From the NCBI GenBank assembly GCA_945878375.1, contig CAMDWG010000015.1, forward strand, positions 1 through 64,000: a stretch of 64,000 nucleotides of DNA. Direction: 5' to 3'. Positions within the stretch are counted from its first letter, which is position 1; each line of letters opens with the position of its first letter. A program made the translations under genes and the position numbers. This stretch comes from Roseomonas mucosa (GTDB lineage Bacteria > Pseudomonadota > Alphaproteobacteria > Acetobacterales > Acetobacteraceae). Positions 1 to 8,116 of the stretch are shown piece by piece. Below the pieces are notes generated by a model. That model was not told the origin of the DNA. It saw only the letters and a list, made by a program, of their open reading frames with translations, and did no database searches.

Positions 1-192
1 CCGGACGGGTCGGTTCCGCGGGTTTTTTCCGCCCCTGCGGCGTCAGCGGACTTGCCGATGCAACCAGCATCGGCCGCATCCGCTTCCTGGCAGGGACGAA
101 AAATCCCCTGCGGACCCTCAGCCGCCGGCATTCTCAAACGGTCTCTGAGACGCAGCCCCTCGGCGCTGGCCGCGGGCTGATCGGGTTTGTGC
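1..192. other. Left edge, no confident gene
   Basis: No gene is supported here. A perfect small hairpin (arms GCCGATGC at 54-61 and GCATCGGC at 67-74) is visible. Frame 1 is open on the + strand from base 1 to a TGA at 178-180, just before the terminator at 193-221, so this could be the tail of a gene beginning outside the window. Its composition does not look convincingly protein-like, however. Confidence 0.3.
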
Positions 193-221
193 GCCGCGCC
201 GGGGCCTCCCGGCGCGGCTTT
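193..221 (+). terminator. Rho-independent terminator
   Basis: Two perfect 11-base arms (GCCGCGCCGGG at 193-203 and CCCGGCGCGGC at 208-218) flank a 4-base loop and are followed by TTT. The T run is on the + strand, so it would end a + strand transcript entering from the left edge, upstream of the peroxidase gene at 315. Confidence 0.6.
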
Positions 222-314
222 CGTGTTCGGGCCTGGGCTGGCGAGGTCGGCCAGTTGCGCCTAGGCTCCCGTCGCCGTCCAGCAAGCTCGGCGGCTCATC
301 TGGGAGAGCCCTCC

Positions 315-1307
315 GTGCCCACGCGCCGTATCCTTGCTGTCCTTGCCGTCGCCGGGAGCCTTGCCGCCCTTGCCCCCGCGCCCGCCCGCGCCCAGCCCTC
401 CGCGGAGGATTTGGTGAACGCCTTCGAGGCGCTGCTCGGTCCAATCCGCAGCCATCGCCCGAGCCACGCGAAGGGCACCTGCGCCGCCGGCCATTTCGTC
501 GCGACGCCGGAGGGCACGCGGCTATCCACCGCGGCCACCTTCTCCGGGGAGCGGGTCGCCGCCCTGATCCGTTTCGGTGTCGGTGTCGGCAATCCTGGCG
601 GCTCCGACACGTCCCGCACGACGCGGGGGCTTGCAGTCCGCTTCGAGACGGCAACGGGCGATGTCTGGGAGCAGGCCAATATCTCCACCCCCGTCTTCGG
701 CGTGCCGACGCCCGAGCTTCTGGTGCAGAATTTGCTGGTCCGCCGCCCCGATCCGGCAACCGGCCGGCCCGACGCCGATCGCATCGCCGCTTTCGTTGCC
801 GCCAATCCGGCGGTGACGCACCAAGGCCGCTGGCTCGCCGCGAACAACCCGCCAGCAAGCTGGGCGACGACGCCCTATTGGGGCGTGAACACCTTCCGCT
901 TCGCCGGCCGCGACGGCCAGGTGCGCCCCGCGCGCTGGGTGTTCGAGCCGCGCGCCGGCACGCAGCGCTTGACGGAAGAGCAGATGCGCAGCCTGCCAGG
1001 CAGCTTTCTGGCCGATGAACTTCGCGGCCGCGTTGCCGCTGGGCCCGTCGAGTTCGACATGGTGCTGCAATTCCCGGAAGCGGGGGACGACCTGAACAAC
1101 CCGACCATCGCCTGGCCCGACAGCCGCCCGCGCGCGGTGGTGGGCCGCTTGACCGTCACCGAGGTCGCGCCCGGCCCAGGCGGCGCCTGCGATCAGGTGA
1201 GCTTCATGATCCTCGACCAGGCACCGGGCGTGGAGCTGAGTGACGACCCGACGCTACAGGCGCGGGCCGGCGCCTATGCCGTCTCGCTATCGCGCCGACT
1301 ACCCTGA
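315..1307 (+). CDS. Secreted catalase-family peroxidase (SrpA-like)
   Basis: A 330-residue protein with an N-terminal signal peptide (RR near residue 4, hydrophobic core 8-22, likely cleavage after ARA), so probably periplasmic. It has the catalase-like fold of the short catalase-related heme peroxidases. The distal histidine lies in HAKG (H51), and a catalase-type segment reads NISTPVFGV. The C-terminus ends in AYAVSLSRRLP, resembling the end of SrpA-type proteins. Full catalases are about 480 residues or more; this is the short type, which uses peroxides with organic reductants rather than being a strong catalase. The GTG start at 315 is chosen because it begins the signal peptide; the frame is open further upstream only because of high GC. 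It appears monocistronic. Confidence 0.82.
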   Translation: MPTRRILAVLAVAGSLAALAPAPARAQPSAEDLVNAFEALLGPIRSHRPSHAKGTCAAGHFVATPEGTRLSTAATFSGERVAALIRFGVGVGNPGGSDTSRTTRGLAVRFETATGDVWEQANISTPVFGVPTPELLVQNLLVRRPDPATGRPDADRIAAFVAANPAVTHQGRWLAANNPPASWATTPYWGVNTFRFAGRDGQVRPARWVFEPRAGTQRLTEEQMRSLPGSFLADELRGRVAAGPVEFDMVLQFPEAGDDLNNPTIAWPDSRPRAVVGRLTVTEVAPGPGGACDQVSFMILDQAPGVELSDDPTLQARAGAYAVSLSRRLP

Positions 1308-1626
1308 CTGGTCGCGGCGGAACCCCGCAGCCGCACTCATGCGGTTGGACGCAGATGCCATGCGCTGCGGCCAGCGTCGTGATCTATCGCATGCCGGTTC
1401 TTCTTCTCATGATGGTGGCGACACCCGCCTTGGCGCTTCAAGCACGAACCGGATCGCCGTCTGGGGGATGACGAGGCCGTTTGGGGCAGGAGGCGCTGTC
1501 CGGGCCGGACTGCTGTGGCTTGGCGAAGCGCGCCGGACATGGTCCGCTGTCGGCGGTCGCCCGATGCGCGCCAGCCATCTTCGGCCGGACCAGGGAAGGC
1601 GGCGCAGACCCTGCAGAGGTTCCGAC
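1308..1626. other. Intergenic region with a short signal-peptide-like frame
   Basis: There are 319 bases without a clear gene. The only notable coding signal is a 26-codon + strand frame at 1391-1471 whose product reads like an export signal (MPVLLLMMVATPALA) and then stops. It could be the stub of a decayed secreted-protein gene, but no continuation in the other frames was convincingly recognised. No terminator or promoter was identified with confidence. Confidence 0.25.
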
Positions 1627-2802
1627 ATGACGCCGCGCGGCCGCCACTTCTTCGCCAATCCGGGCCCGACCAACATCCCGGACAGCATCCAGCACGCCGT
1701 CAGCCACCATACGGTGGACTTCAACGGCCCCGATTTCCTGGCCCTCTACGACCGCTGCATCGCCGGGCTGAAGCGCGTGCTGCGCACCGAACAGCACCTT
1801 TTCATGTACACGGGGTCGGGCCACGCCGCCTGGGAAGCGACGCTCGCCAACCTGCTCTCGCCCGGCGACCGGATCCTGATCCCGGAAACCGGGCACTTCT
1901 CCGAGAATTGGGGGAAGATGGCCGCCGATCTCGGGATCGAGGTGCAGACACTGGCGGCCGATTGGCGCCGCGGCGCGGATTACGGCGCACTCCGCGCCAC
2001 GCTGGCGGATGACACCGCACATGCCATCAAGGCGCTCGGCATCGTGCACAACGAGACCTCCACCGGCATGACGCTCGACCTGCCGCGCATCCGGGCGATC
2101 CTGGACGAGACGCGGCATCCGGCGCTGCTGATGGTGGACACCATCTCCTCCCTCGGCTCGCTCGATTTCCGGATGGATGCCTGGGGCGTGGATGCGGCGG
2201 TGGGCGGCAGCCAGAAGGGCCTGATGCTGCCGGTCGGCTTCTCCTTCACCGGCGTGTCGGAGAAGGCGCTGGCCGCGCATGCGGCGTCGAAGCTGCCGAA
2301 GCACTACTTCTCCTGGACCACCATGCTGCAGCGGCGCCACCGGTCCTTCATCGGCACCGTGCCGATCGCGCTGTTCTACGGCCTGCAGGAATCCCTCCGC
2401 CTGATCGAGGAGGAGGGGCTGGAGAATGTGCTGGTCCGCCATCATCGCCTGGCGGAAGCCACGCGGCGCTGCGTGCGGCACTGGGCGGGGAATGATGGCC
2501 CGCAGATGTTCTGCCTGTCGCCTGAGCGCGTCTCCGATTCCGTCACCTCCATCCTGGTGCCGGAGGGCGTGGACGCCGAGAAGCTGCGCCGGCGCGTGGC
2601 GACGATGAATGTCGCACTCGGCGGCGGGCTCGGGCGGTTGGCGGGCAAGGTGTTCCGGATCGGGCATCTGGGCGACCTGAACGAGCCGATGCTGCTCGGC
2701 ACCCTGGCCGCGACGGAGGTCGGGCTGCGGCTGGAAGGCATCCCGCACACGCCGGGCGGCGTGCAGGCGGCGATGGCCTATCTGGCGGAGACGGCCCCCT
2801 GA
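1627..2802 (+). CDS. PLP-dependent aminotransferase class V (serine/alanine-glyoxylate type)
   Basis: A 391-residue cytosolic fold-type I aminotransferase of the serine/alanine-glyoxylate aminotransferase group. N-terminal FFANPGPTNIP is the typical opening. The Schiff-base lysine is in GGSQKGLMLP (K197), preceded by the PLP-ring aspartate in LLMVDTISS. Such enzymes move the amino group of serine, alanine or similar donors to glyoxylate; the actual substrates cannot be read from sequence. The ATG at 1627 follows GCAGAGG at suitable spacing. It ends 22 bases before the LysR gene at 2825, and both lie ahead of the aromatic operon, so it may share regulation with it, but a direct role there is not evident. 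Confidence 0.85.
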   Translation: MTPRGRHFFANPGPTNIPDSIQHAVSHHTVDFNGPDFLALYDRCIAGLKRVLRTEQHLFMYTGSGHAAWEATLANLLSPGDRILIPETGHFSENWGKMAADLGIEVQTLAADWRRGADYGALRATLADDTAHAIKALGIVHNETSTGMTLDLPRIRAILDETRHPALLMVDTISSLGSLDFRMDAWGVDAAVGGSQKGLMLPVGFSFTGVSEKALAAHAASKLPKHYFSWTTMLQRRHRSFIGTVPIALFYGLQESLRLIEEEGLENVLVRHHRLAEATRRCVRHWAGNDGPQMFCLSPERVSDSVTSILVPEGVDAEKLRRRVATMNVALGGGLGRLAGKVFRIGHLGDLNEPMLLGTLAATEVGLRLEGIPHTPGGVQAAMAYLAETAP

Positions 2803-2824
2803 TCCGGCAGGGAGGGCCCGCACC

Positions 2825-3832
2825 TTGCCTCGCCGCTACCTCGACCAGCGGCTGAAGCTGCCACTGCTGCGCGTCGCCGACGCGCTGGACGCGCATGGCA
2901 GCCTGCTGAAGGCCTCCTCCGCGCTCGGCGTCGGCCAGCCGGCGTTGACTCGCAGCCTGCAGGAACTCGAGGAGATCGTGGGCGCGCGGCTGTTCGAGCG
3001 CCATGCCCGTGGCGTGCGCCCGACGGAAGCGGGCGTCGTCGTCATTCGCCTCGCGCGCCGCGTGCTGGCGGAATTGCGCCGCGCCGATGAGGAGCTGGAC
3101 CGCGTCGGCAGCCCGGAAGGCGGCACGGTCGCCATCGGCGTGTTGCCGGTGGCCGCGGTGGGCGTGCTGCCCGGCGCGCTGATCCGGCTGAAGCAGCGCC
3201 ACCCCGGCATCCAGGTGCGCCTGCAGCAGGGCCGGACGGAGGAATTGCTGCCCCTGCTCGCGGCGCGGGAGGTGGAGATGGTGGTCGGCCGCCTCTATCC
3301 CCCCGCCATCCAGGACGGCTTCCTGCGCGAAGCGCTGTGGGAGGAGCCGATCTCCGTCCTGGTCCGCGCCGAACATCCGATCCTGGCCTCGGACAGCCCT
3401 GTGACGCGCGAGGCGCTGGCGCGGCACGACCTCGTACTGCCCACCGTCAGCCAGCGCGTGGGGCAGGAGATCGAGCAGCTTCTGTCGCTGCTCGGCTTGG
3501 CGCCGGCGGCGCCGACGCGGTCATCCTCCTACGGCTTCATCCGGGAAATGCTGCTGGCCACGGACTGCATCTCCGTCATGCCGCGCCTGATGATGGCGGG
3601 CGACCTGCTGCGCGGCGCCTTGCGGGTGGTGCCACTGCCCATCCCGGCGCCGCCACGGCCGGCCGGGCTGATCCTGCCAGCCGATACCGCGCCATCGCCC
3701 GCCGCAGCGGCCTTCCTGGCCGCGTTGCGCGAACACCTGGCGGAGATCGCGGCGAAGGGCCTGGCACCTATGCCGAGCGGTGATAGCCCGCTGGCAACAA
3801 CCGATACGACACGCCGCCGCCGCAAGACCTAG
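2825..3832 (+). CDS. LysR-family transcriptional regulator
   Basis: A 335-residue LysR regulator. A winged helix-turn-helix occupies about residues 10-70 (SSALGVGQPALTRSLQELE is the recognition region). The effector-binding domain of periplasmic-binding-protein type follows at about 95-310. It resembles the GbpR/PcaQ group seen with aromatic catabolic operons. The start is TTG at 2825, with GGAGGG eight to nine bases upstream; no ATG fits. The last 20 residues are Thr/Arg-rich and not typical of the family. It is immediately followed, in the same direction, by the 4,5-cleavage genes at 3911-8995, which makes it the best candidate for their regulator (inference). Confidence 0.88.
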   Translation: MPRRYLDQRLKLPLLRVADALDAHGSLLKASSALGVGQPALTRSLQELEEIVGARLFERHARGVRPTEAGVVVIRLARRVLAELRRADEELDRVGSPEGGTVAIGVLPVAAVGVLPGALIRLKQRHPGIQVRLQQGRTEELLPLLAAREVEMVVGRLYPPAIQDGFLREALWEEPISVLVRAEHPILASDSPVTREALARHDLVLPTVSQRVGQEIEQLLSLLGLAPAAPTRSSSYGFIREMLLATDCISVMPRLMMAGDLLRGALRVVPLPIPAPPRPAGLILPADTAPSPAAAAFLAALREHLAEIAAKGLAPMPSGDSPLATTDTTRRRRKT

Positions 3833-3910
3833 GGTCCAGCGCGCCGTGGTCCGTATCTGAGCGTCCGCATCCTCGGCACGCCCCTTCGCGGGAACAGGAG
3901 ACAGAGTGAG

Positions 3911-4630
3911 ATGAGCGTGAACACCGCCCTTGTCGTCAGCGCCCATTCCGCGGATTTCGTCTGGCGCGCGGGCGGCGCCATCGCGCTGCATGCGGCGCGC
4001 GGCTGGCAGGTGACGGTGGTGTGCCTCAGCTACGGGGAGCGCGGCGAAAGCGCGAAGCTCTGGAAGCTGCCGGGGATGACGCTGGACCGCGTGAAGGCGG
4101 AGCGCGAAGCGGAGGCGAAGAAGGCCGCGACCGCGCTCGGCGTGCACGACATCCAGTTCTGGGACCTGGGCGACTACCCGATCGGCCTGACGGAGCAGGC
4201 CTTCTTCCGGCTGGTCGATGTCTATCGTGACATCCACCCGAAATTCGTCCTCAGCCATTCGAAGGAGGACATCTACAACCACGACCACCCGACCGTGACG
4301 GCCTGGGCGCAGAATGCGCGGATCACGGCGCAGGCGCATGGCCACAACCCGCACCAGAAGGTGCTGGGCGCGCCGCCCTTCTTCCTGTTCGAACCGCACC
4401 AGCCCGAACAGTGCAACTGGAAGCCGGATGTGCTGCTGGGCATCGACAGCGTGTGGGACAAGAAGCGCGCCGCGATCGAATGCATGGCGGGCCAGGAACA
4501 CCTGTGGGAGTACTACACCCGCGTCGCCCTGCAGCGCGGCGCGCAGGCCGCGCGGAATTCCGAAAAGGCGATCAAGTACGGTGAGGGTTACCAGTCGGTC
4601 TTCCCGCATGTGATGGAAACGCTGGCATGA
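3911..4630 (+). CDS. galB: 4-oxalomesaconate hydratase (GalB, LmbE/PIG-L family)
   Basis: A 239-residue protein of the LmbE-like zinc family. It closely matches the layout of Pseudomonas Gal[11 protein letters not shown] (zinc ligands H12 and D15), [14 protein letters not shown] near 38-51, NHDHP (H124-H126) and [13 protein letters not shown] near the C-terminus. GalB hydrates 4-oxalomesaconate to 4-carboxy-4-hydroxy-2-oxoadipate (CHA) in the gallate/protocatechuate 4,5-cleavage routes. The next gene, overlapping by ATGA at 4627, encodes the aldolase that uses this product, which strongly supports the call over a sugar deacetylase. It has a ribosome site (ACAGGAGACAGAGTGAG) upstream. Confidence 0.88.
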   Translation: MSVNTALVVSAHSADFVWRAGGAIALHAARGWQVTVVCLSYGERGESAKLWKLPGMTLDRVKAEREAEAKKAATALGVHDIQFWDLGDYPIGLTEQAFFRLVDVYRDIHPKFVLSHSKEDIYNHDHPTVTAWAQNARITAQAHGHNPHQKVLGAPPFFLFEPHQPEQCNWKPDVLLGIDSVWDKKRAAIECMAGQEHLWEYYTRVALQRGAQAARNSEKAIKYGEGYQSVFPHVMETLA

Positions 4631-5304
4631 GCCTGGTCCGTCGCAATCCGCCGCGCGTCGCGCCGGATCTCGCGGCCCGCTTCGCGCCCTTCGGTGTCGC
4701 GACCATCCATGAAGCGCAGGGCCGCAAGGGCCTGCTGCAATCCCATATGCGACCGGTCTTCCCCGGTGCGCGGGCCATCGGCACGGCCGTCACCGTCTCG
4801 ATCCCGCCGGCCGACAATTGGATGATCCATGTCGCGGTGGAGCAATGCAAAGCGGGCGACATCCTGGTCGTCGCGCCGACCTCGCCATCGGATGCCGGCT
4901 ATTTCGGCGAACTCCTGGCCTGTTCGCTGGCCGCGCGCGGCGTCGTCGGGCTGGTGATCGAGGCCGGCTGCCGCGATGTGGCCGCCTTGCACCAGATGAA
5001 CTTTCCCGTCTGGTCCCGCGCCATCTCCGCCCAGGGCACGGTGAAGGAGACGCTGGGCAGCGTGAATGTGCCGATCGTGATCGCGGGCCAACTCGTCCAG
5101 CCCGGCGACCTGCTGGTCGGCGACGATGACGGCGTGGTCGTCGTCAAGCGCGAGGAGGCGGAGGCGGTGCTGACCGCATCCGCGGCGCGGGAGGCGAAGG
5201 AAGCGGCGACGCGCCAGCGCCTGAAGGCAGGCGAATTGGGGCTCGACATCTACAATATGCGGGACGCCCTGGCGAAGAAGGGCCTGCGCTATGTCGATGG
5301 CTGA
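4627..5304 (+). CDS. ligK: 4-carboxy-4-hydroxy-2-oxoadipate aldolase (RraA-like)
   Basis: A 225-residue class II pyruvate aldolase of the RraA/HMG-aldolase family. It splits CHA into pyruvate and oxaloacetate and usually also decarboxylates oxaloacetate. Visible family residues are [20 protein letters not shown] and the Arg-Asp pair in [10 protein letters not shown] (R116/D117), which in characterised members bind the metal-linked substrate. The homologue is called GalC in Pseudomonas and LigK in sphingomonads. It is translationally coupled to galB (ATGA overlap) and overlaps the next gene by 14 bases, so this is a tight operon. Confidence 0.88.
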   Translation: MSLVRRNPPRVAPDLAARFAPFGVATIHEAQGRKGLLQSHMRPVFPGARAIGTAVTVSIPPADNWMIHVAVEQCKAGDILVVAPTSPSDAGYFGELLACSLAARGVVGLVIEAGCRDVAALHQMNFPVWSRAISAQGTVKETLGSVNVPIVIAGQLVQPGDLLVGDDDGVVVVKREEAEAVLTASAAREAKEAATRQRLKAGELGLDIYNMRDALAKKGLRYVDG

Positions 5305-6148
5305 AGCGCCGCTGCAAGTCGCGCTCGGCCGCACGAAGCGGACGGAAGCGCTGTTCGATGGCAGCGTGGCCGATCCCGCGCTGCCGCTCGACCTGCCGGC
5401 GATCCCGGTGATCAGCCGCGCCTTCGCGCCCATGTTGCGCGAAGGCCGCTACGAGGTCAGCGAGATGGCGATCGCGACCTTCCTGATGGCGAAGGAAGCC
5501 GGCGCGCCGCTGGTGCTGCTGCCCTGCGTGCTGGCTGCGCGCTTCCAGGAATCCGCCCTGCTCTGCCGCGCCGATGGCCCGGTCGGCGGCCCCGGCGATC
5601 TGGGCGGCAAGCGTATCGGCGTGCGCGCCTATAGCCAGACCACCGGCATGTGGCTGCGCGGCATCCTGCAGGATCGCTTCGGCCTGGCGGCGGATGCGAT
5701 GCGCTGGATCACCTTCGAAGACGCGCATCTGCCCACCTATCGCGATCCGCCCTGGTCGGACCATGCGCCGGAAGGCGCGACGCTGGAGGCGATGCTGGAA
5801 TCCGGCGCGATCGACGCCGCGATCTTCGGGAACGACATGCCGCGGAACCCGGCCTTCCGGCCGGTCTTCGCCGATCCGGAGGCGGCGGGCGCGGAGTTCC
5901 GCGCCGCGCATGGCTTCGTGCCGGTGAACCACCTGCTGGTCGCGCGCGCCGATGTGGCGCGCAACCGCGCGCTGGCGCTTGCGGCGCTGCTCGGGCTGCT
6001 GGCGCAAGCGGGCGCGGCGGTCTCGGACCGCGCGGCGCTCGGGCCGGCCCTGACGCTCGCCGCGCGCCATTGCGCCGCGCAGGGCCTGACGGCGCGCGCC
6101 CTCACGCTCGACGAGATCTGGAACGGCACGCCCCCTGGCATCGGCTGA
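5291..6148 (+). CDS. 4,5-dihydroxyphthalate decarboxylase-like protein
   Basis: A 285-residue soluble protein without a signal peptide, with a periplasmic-binding-protein-like fold. It resembles Pht5-type 4,5-dihydroxyphthalate decarboxylases: [18 protein letters not shown] near 53-70, [21 protein letters not shown] near 97-117, [15 protein letters not shown] near 193-207 and PVNHLLV near 214. In the phthalate route this step yields protocatechuate, which then enters 4,5-cleavage; its place between CHA aldolase and LigI-type genes fits. It is somewhat shorter than typical Pht5. Because the fold is shared with solute-binding proteins, a decarboxylase acting on a related aromatic acid cannot be excluded. 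The start at 5291 has GAAGGG upstream; ATG 5297 is an alternative. Confidence 0.68.
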   Translation: MSMAEAPLQVALGRTKRTEALFDGSVADPALPLDLPAIPVISRAFAPMLREGRYEVSEMAIATFLMAKEAGAPLVLLPCVLAARFQESALLCRADGPVGGPGDLGGKRIGVRAYSQTTGMWLRGILQDRFGLAADAMRWITFEDAHLPTYRDPPWSDHAPEGATLEAMLESGAIDAAIFGNDMPRNPAFRPVFADPEAAGAEFRAAHGFVPVNHLLVARADVARNRALALAALLGLLAQAGAAVSDRAALGPALTLAARHCAAQGLTARALTLDEIWNGTPPGIG

Positions 6149-6194
6149 CCGCGCCACCATCCGGGTCAAGAACAGAATGGATAGGGAGAGAGAC

Positions 6195-7187
6195 ATGGTC
6201 ATTCGACAGGCTGATGCGGGTCTGACACGCCGCACGACGCTTCTTGCCGCTGCGGCCGTGCTGGCCGCGCCGCGCGGGCCGCGCGCACAGGCCATCTCGC
6301 GCCCCCTTCGCATCATCGTGCCCTTCGCCGCGGGCGGCGTCGCGGATCTGACGGTGCGCGCCGTGGGAAGCCGCATCGCGCCGCTGCTGGGCCAGCCGGT
6401 GGTCATCGACAACCGCCCCGGCGCGGGCGGCATCGTCGCCGGCCAGCAGCTGATGACGGCGCCCGCGGATGGGCACACGCTGCTGGTGGCCAGCAACGGC
6501 ACGGCGATCAGCCGCAGCCTGTTCCGCAACCTGCCCTTCGATCCGCTGCGGGACTTCGCGCCCGTGGTGACCATGGGCGCCTTCCCCATCGCGGTGGTGG
6601 TCGCGCCGAATTCGCCGATCCGCGACGTGCAGGACCTGATCGCGCGGGCGAAGGCGCAGCCGGGGCGGCTCAACATCGGCTCCATCAGCATCGGCAGCAC
6701 GCAGAACCTCTCGGCGGAACTGCTCAAGATCCGCGCGGACATCCGGGCGGAGACGGTGGTCTTCCCCGCGACCCCCCAGCTGACCACCGCGATGCTGCGC
6801 GGCGATGTGGATGCAGCCTTCGAGATCACCGGGCCGATCTTCGGCCAGATCCAATCCGGCGCGATCCGCGTCCTGGCCGTCACCTCCGCCACCCGCGCGC
6901 AGAACCTGCCGAATGTGCCGACCCTGCAGGAACAGGGCGTGCGCGACTACGATGTCGCGTCCTGGAACGCGCTCGTCACGCGCGCCGGCGCGCCGCCCGA
7001 GACCATCGCAGCGATCAACCGCGCGGTGAACGAGGCACTTGCGACCGAGGAGCTTCGCACGGCGCTGACCCAGGTCGGCGTCGAGCCGCGCGGTGGCAGC
7101 CCAGAGGCGATGGGCCAGCTGATGGCCGCCGACACCGCGCGCTGGGCTGAGGTGATCGAGAAGGCCGGCATCCAACGCCAGGGCTGA
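6195..7187 (+). CDS. Tripartite tricarboxylate transporter substrate-binding protein (TctC/Bug family)
   Basis: A 330-residue exported binding protein. The signal peptide has a Tat-like TRRTTLL near residues 11-17. Bug-family signatures follow: RIIVPFAAGGVADLTVRAV, VIDNRPGAGGIVAGQ, PLRDFAPVV and WNALVTRAGAP. These periplasmic proteins capture carboxylates, including aromatic dicarboxylates such as terephthalate (TphC), for TctAB permeases. No TctA or TctB is encoded nearby, so it is an orphan, which is common in these bacteria. Its place inside a phthalate/protocatechuate-type operon suggests an aromatic acid ligand (inference). The start at 6195 follows AGGGAGAG; an upstream in-frame ATG at 6177 lacks this. 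Confidence 0.9.
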   Translation: MVIRQADAGLTRRTTLLAAAAVLAAPRGPRAQAISRPLRIIVPFAAGGVADLTVRAVGSRIAPLLGQPVVIDNRPGAGGIVAGQQLMTAPADGHTLLVASNGTAISRSLFRNLPFDPLRDFAPVVTMGAFPIAVVVAPNSPIRDVQDLIARAKAQPGRLNIGSISIGSTQNLSAELLKIRADIRAETVVFPATPQLTTAMLRGDVDAAFEITGPIFGQIQSGAIRVLAVTSATRAQNLPNVPTLQEQGVRDYDVASWNALVTRAGAPPETIAAINRAVNEALATEELRTALTQVGVEPRGGSPEAMGQLMAADTARWAEVIEKAGIQRQG

Positions 7188-7192
7188 GGACG

Positions 7193-8077
7193 ATGAACCA
7201 GACGCGCGGCATCCCCACCTGCAAGGGACCGGACCCGGACACAAGGACGCCGCGCTACACGCCGCCGCCCGGCGCCTGCGACACGCATTGCCACATCTTC
7301 GGGCCGGGCGCCGTCTTCCCTTACGCGCCAGATCGCGCCTACACGCCGCCGGATGCGCCCTTTGAGGGGCTGGTGAAGCTGCACCGCATCCTCGGCATCT
7401 CGCGCGCCGTGATCGTGCATGCGTCCTGCCATGGCAGCGACATGGCGGTCACGCTGGATGGCATCGCGCGGTCGGGCGGCACGATGCGCGGGGTCTGCGT
7501 GGTCGATCCCGGTGTGACGGATGCGGAACTCGCACGGCTGCATGCAGGCGGGATCCGCGGCGTGCGCTTCAACTTCGTGAAGCATCTGGGCGGCATGCCG
7601 GACATGGCCTTCTTCCAGCGCGTGCTGGCGCAGGTGGAGCCGCTGGGCTGGCATGTCGTGCTGCATCTGGACGCGCAGGATGTCGTGCCGCTGGCGCCGG
7701 TGATCTCCGCCATCCGCATTCCCTTCGTCATCGACCATATGGGCCGCGTCCGCGCCAAGGACGGCGTGGAACAGCCGGCCTTCCGCCAGTTGCAGCGACT
7801 GATGGACAACCCGCTGGCCTGGGTGAAGGTCTGCGGGGCGGAACGCATCAGCTCCACCGGCGCGCCCTTCCGCGATGCGCTGCCCTTCATCCGCGCGCTG
7901 GCCGCGCAGGCGCCGGACCGGCTGCTGTGGGGCACCGACTGGCCGCATCCGAACATCGCGGGCGACATGCCGAATGACGGCGACCTGGTGGACCTGCTGG
8001 CCGAGGCGATCGAGGACGAGGCGCTGCGTCACAAGGTGCTGATGGACAACCCGACACGGCTCTACTGGAACGACTGA
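7193..8077 (+). CDS. ligI: 2-pyrone-4,6-dicarboxylate lactonase (LigI, amidohydrolase 2)
   Basis: A 294-residue amidohydrolase-superfamily enzyme. Diagnostic stretches are GACDTHCHIFGP (H32/H34), FPYAPDRAYTPPDAP, VIDHMGRV and the C-terminal GTDWPHPN with the catalytic aspartate. LigI hydrolyses 2-pyrone-4,6-dicarboxylate to 4-oxalomesaconate/4-carboxy-2-hydroxymuconate, feeding GalB (3911) and the aldolase (4627). It starts six bases after the stop of the binding-protein gene, with GAGGAC overlapping that stop as ribosome site. The ring-opening dioxygenase (LigAB type) and CHMS dehydrogenase (LigC type) are not in the window. Confidence 0.88.
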   Translation: MNQTRGIPTCKGPDPDTRTPRYTPPPGACDTHCHIFGPGAVFPYAPDRAYTPPDAPFEGLVKLHRILGISRAVIVHASCHGSDMAVTLDGIARSGGTMRGVCVVDPGVTDAELARLHAGGIRGVRFNFVKHLGGMPDMAFFQRVLAQVEPLGWHVVLHLDAQDVVPLAPVISAIRIPFVIDHMGRVRAKDGVEQPAFRQLQRLMDNPLAWVKVCGAERISSTGAPFRDALPFIRALAAQAPDRLLWGTDWPHPNIAGDMPNDGDLVDLLAEAIEDEALRHKVLMDNPTRLYWND

Positions 8078-8116
8078 GCCCGCGGCCGCGCTCGCCCCTG
8101 ATCCAGGACGGAACCC

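Noticed and set aside
1-180. Tail of an upstream protein in frame 1
   Set aside because: The frame is open to the left edge and followed by a good terminator, but composition is uninformative and two other frames are equally open for most of the stretch; kept only as a remark.
3911-4630. GlcNAc-PI/LmbE sugar deacetylase as the function of the galB gene
   Set aside because: The residues around [10 protein letters not shown] and [13 protein letters not shown] and the coupled CHA aldolase point to the 4-oxalomesaconate hydratase subgroup.
5291-6148. ABC-type nitrate/taurine binding protein as the name for the Pht5-like gene
   Set aside because: It has no signal peptide, and the neighbours encode CHA aldolase and LigI; the decarboxylase family shares the same fold.
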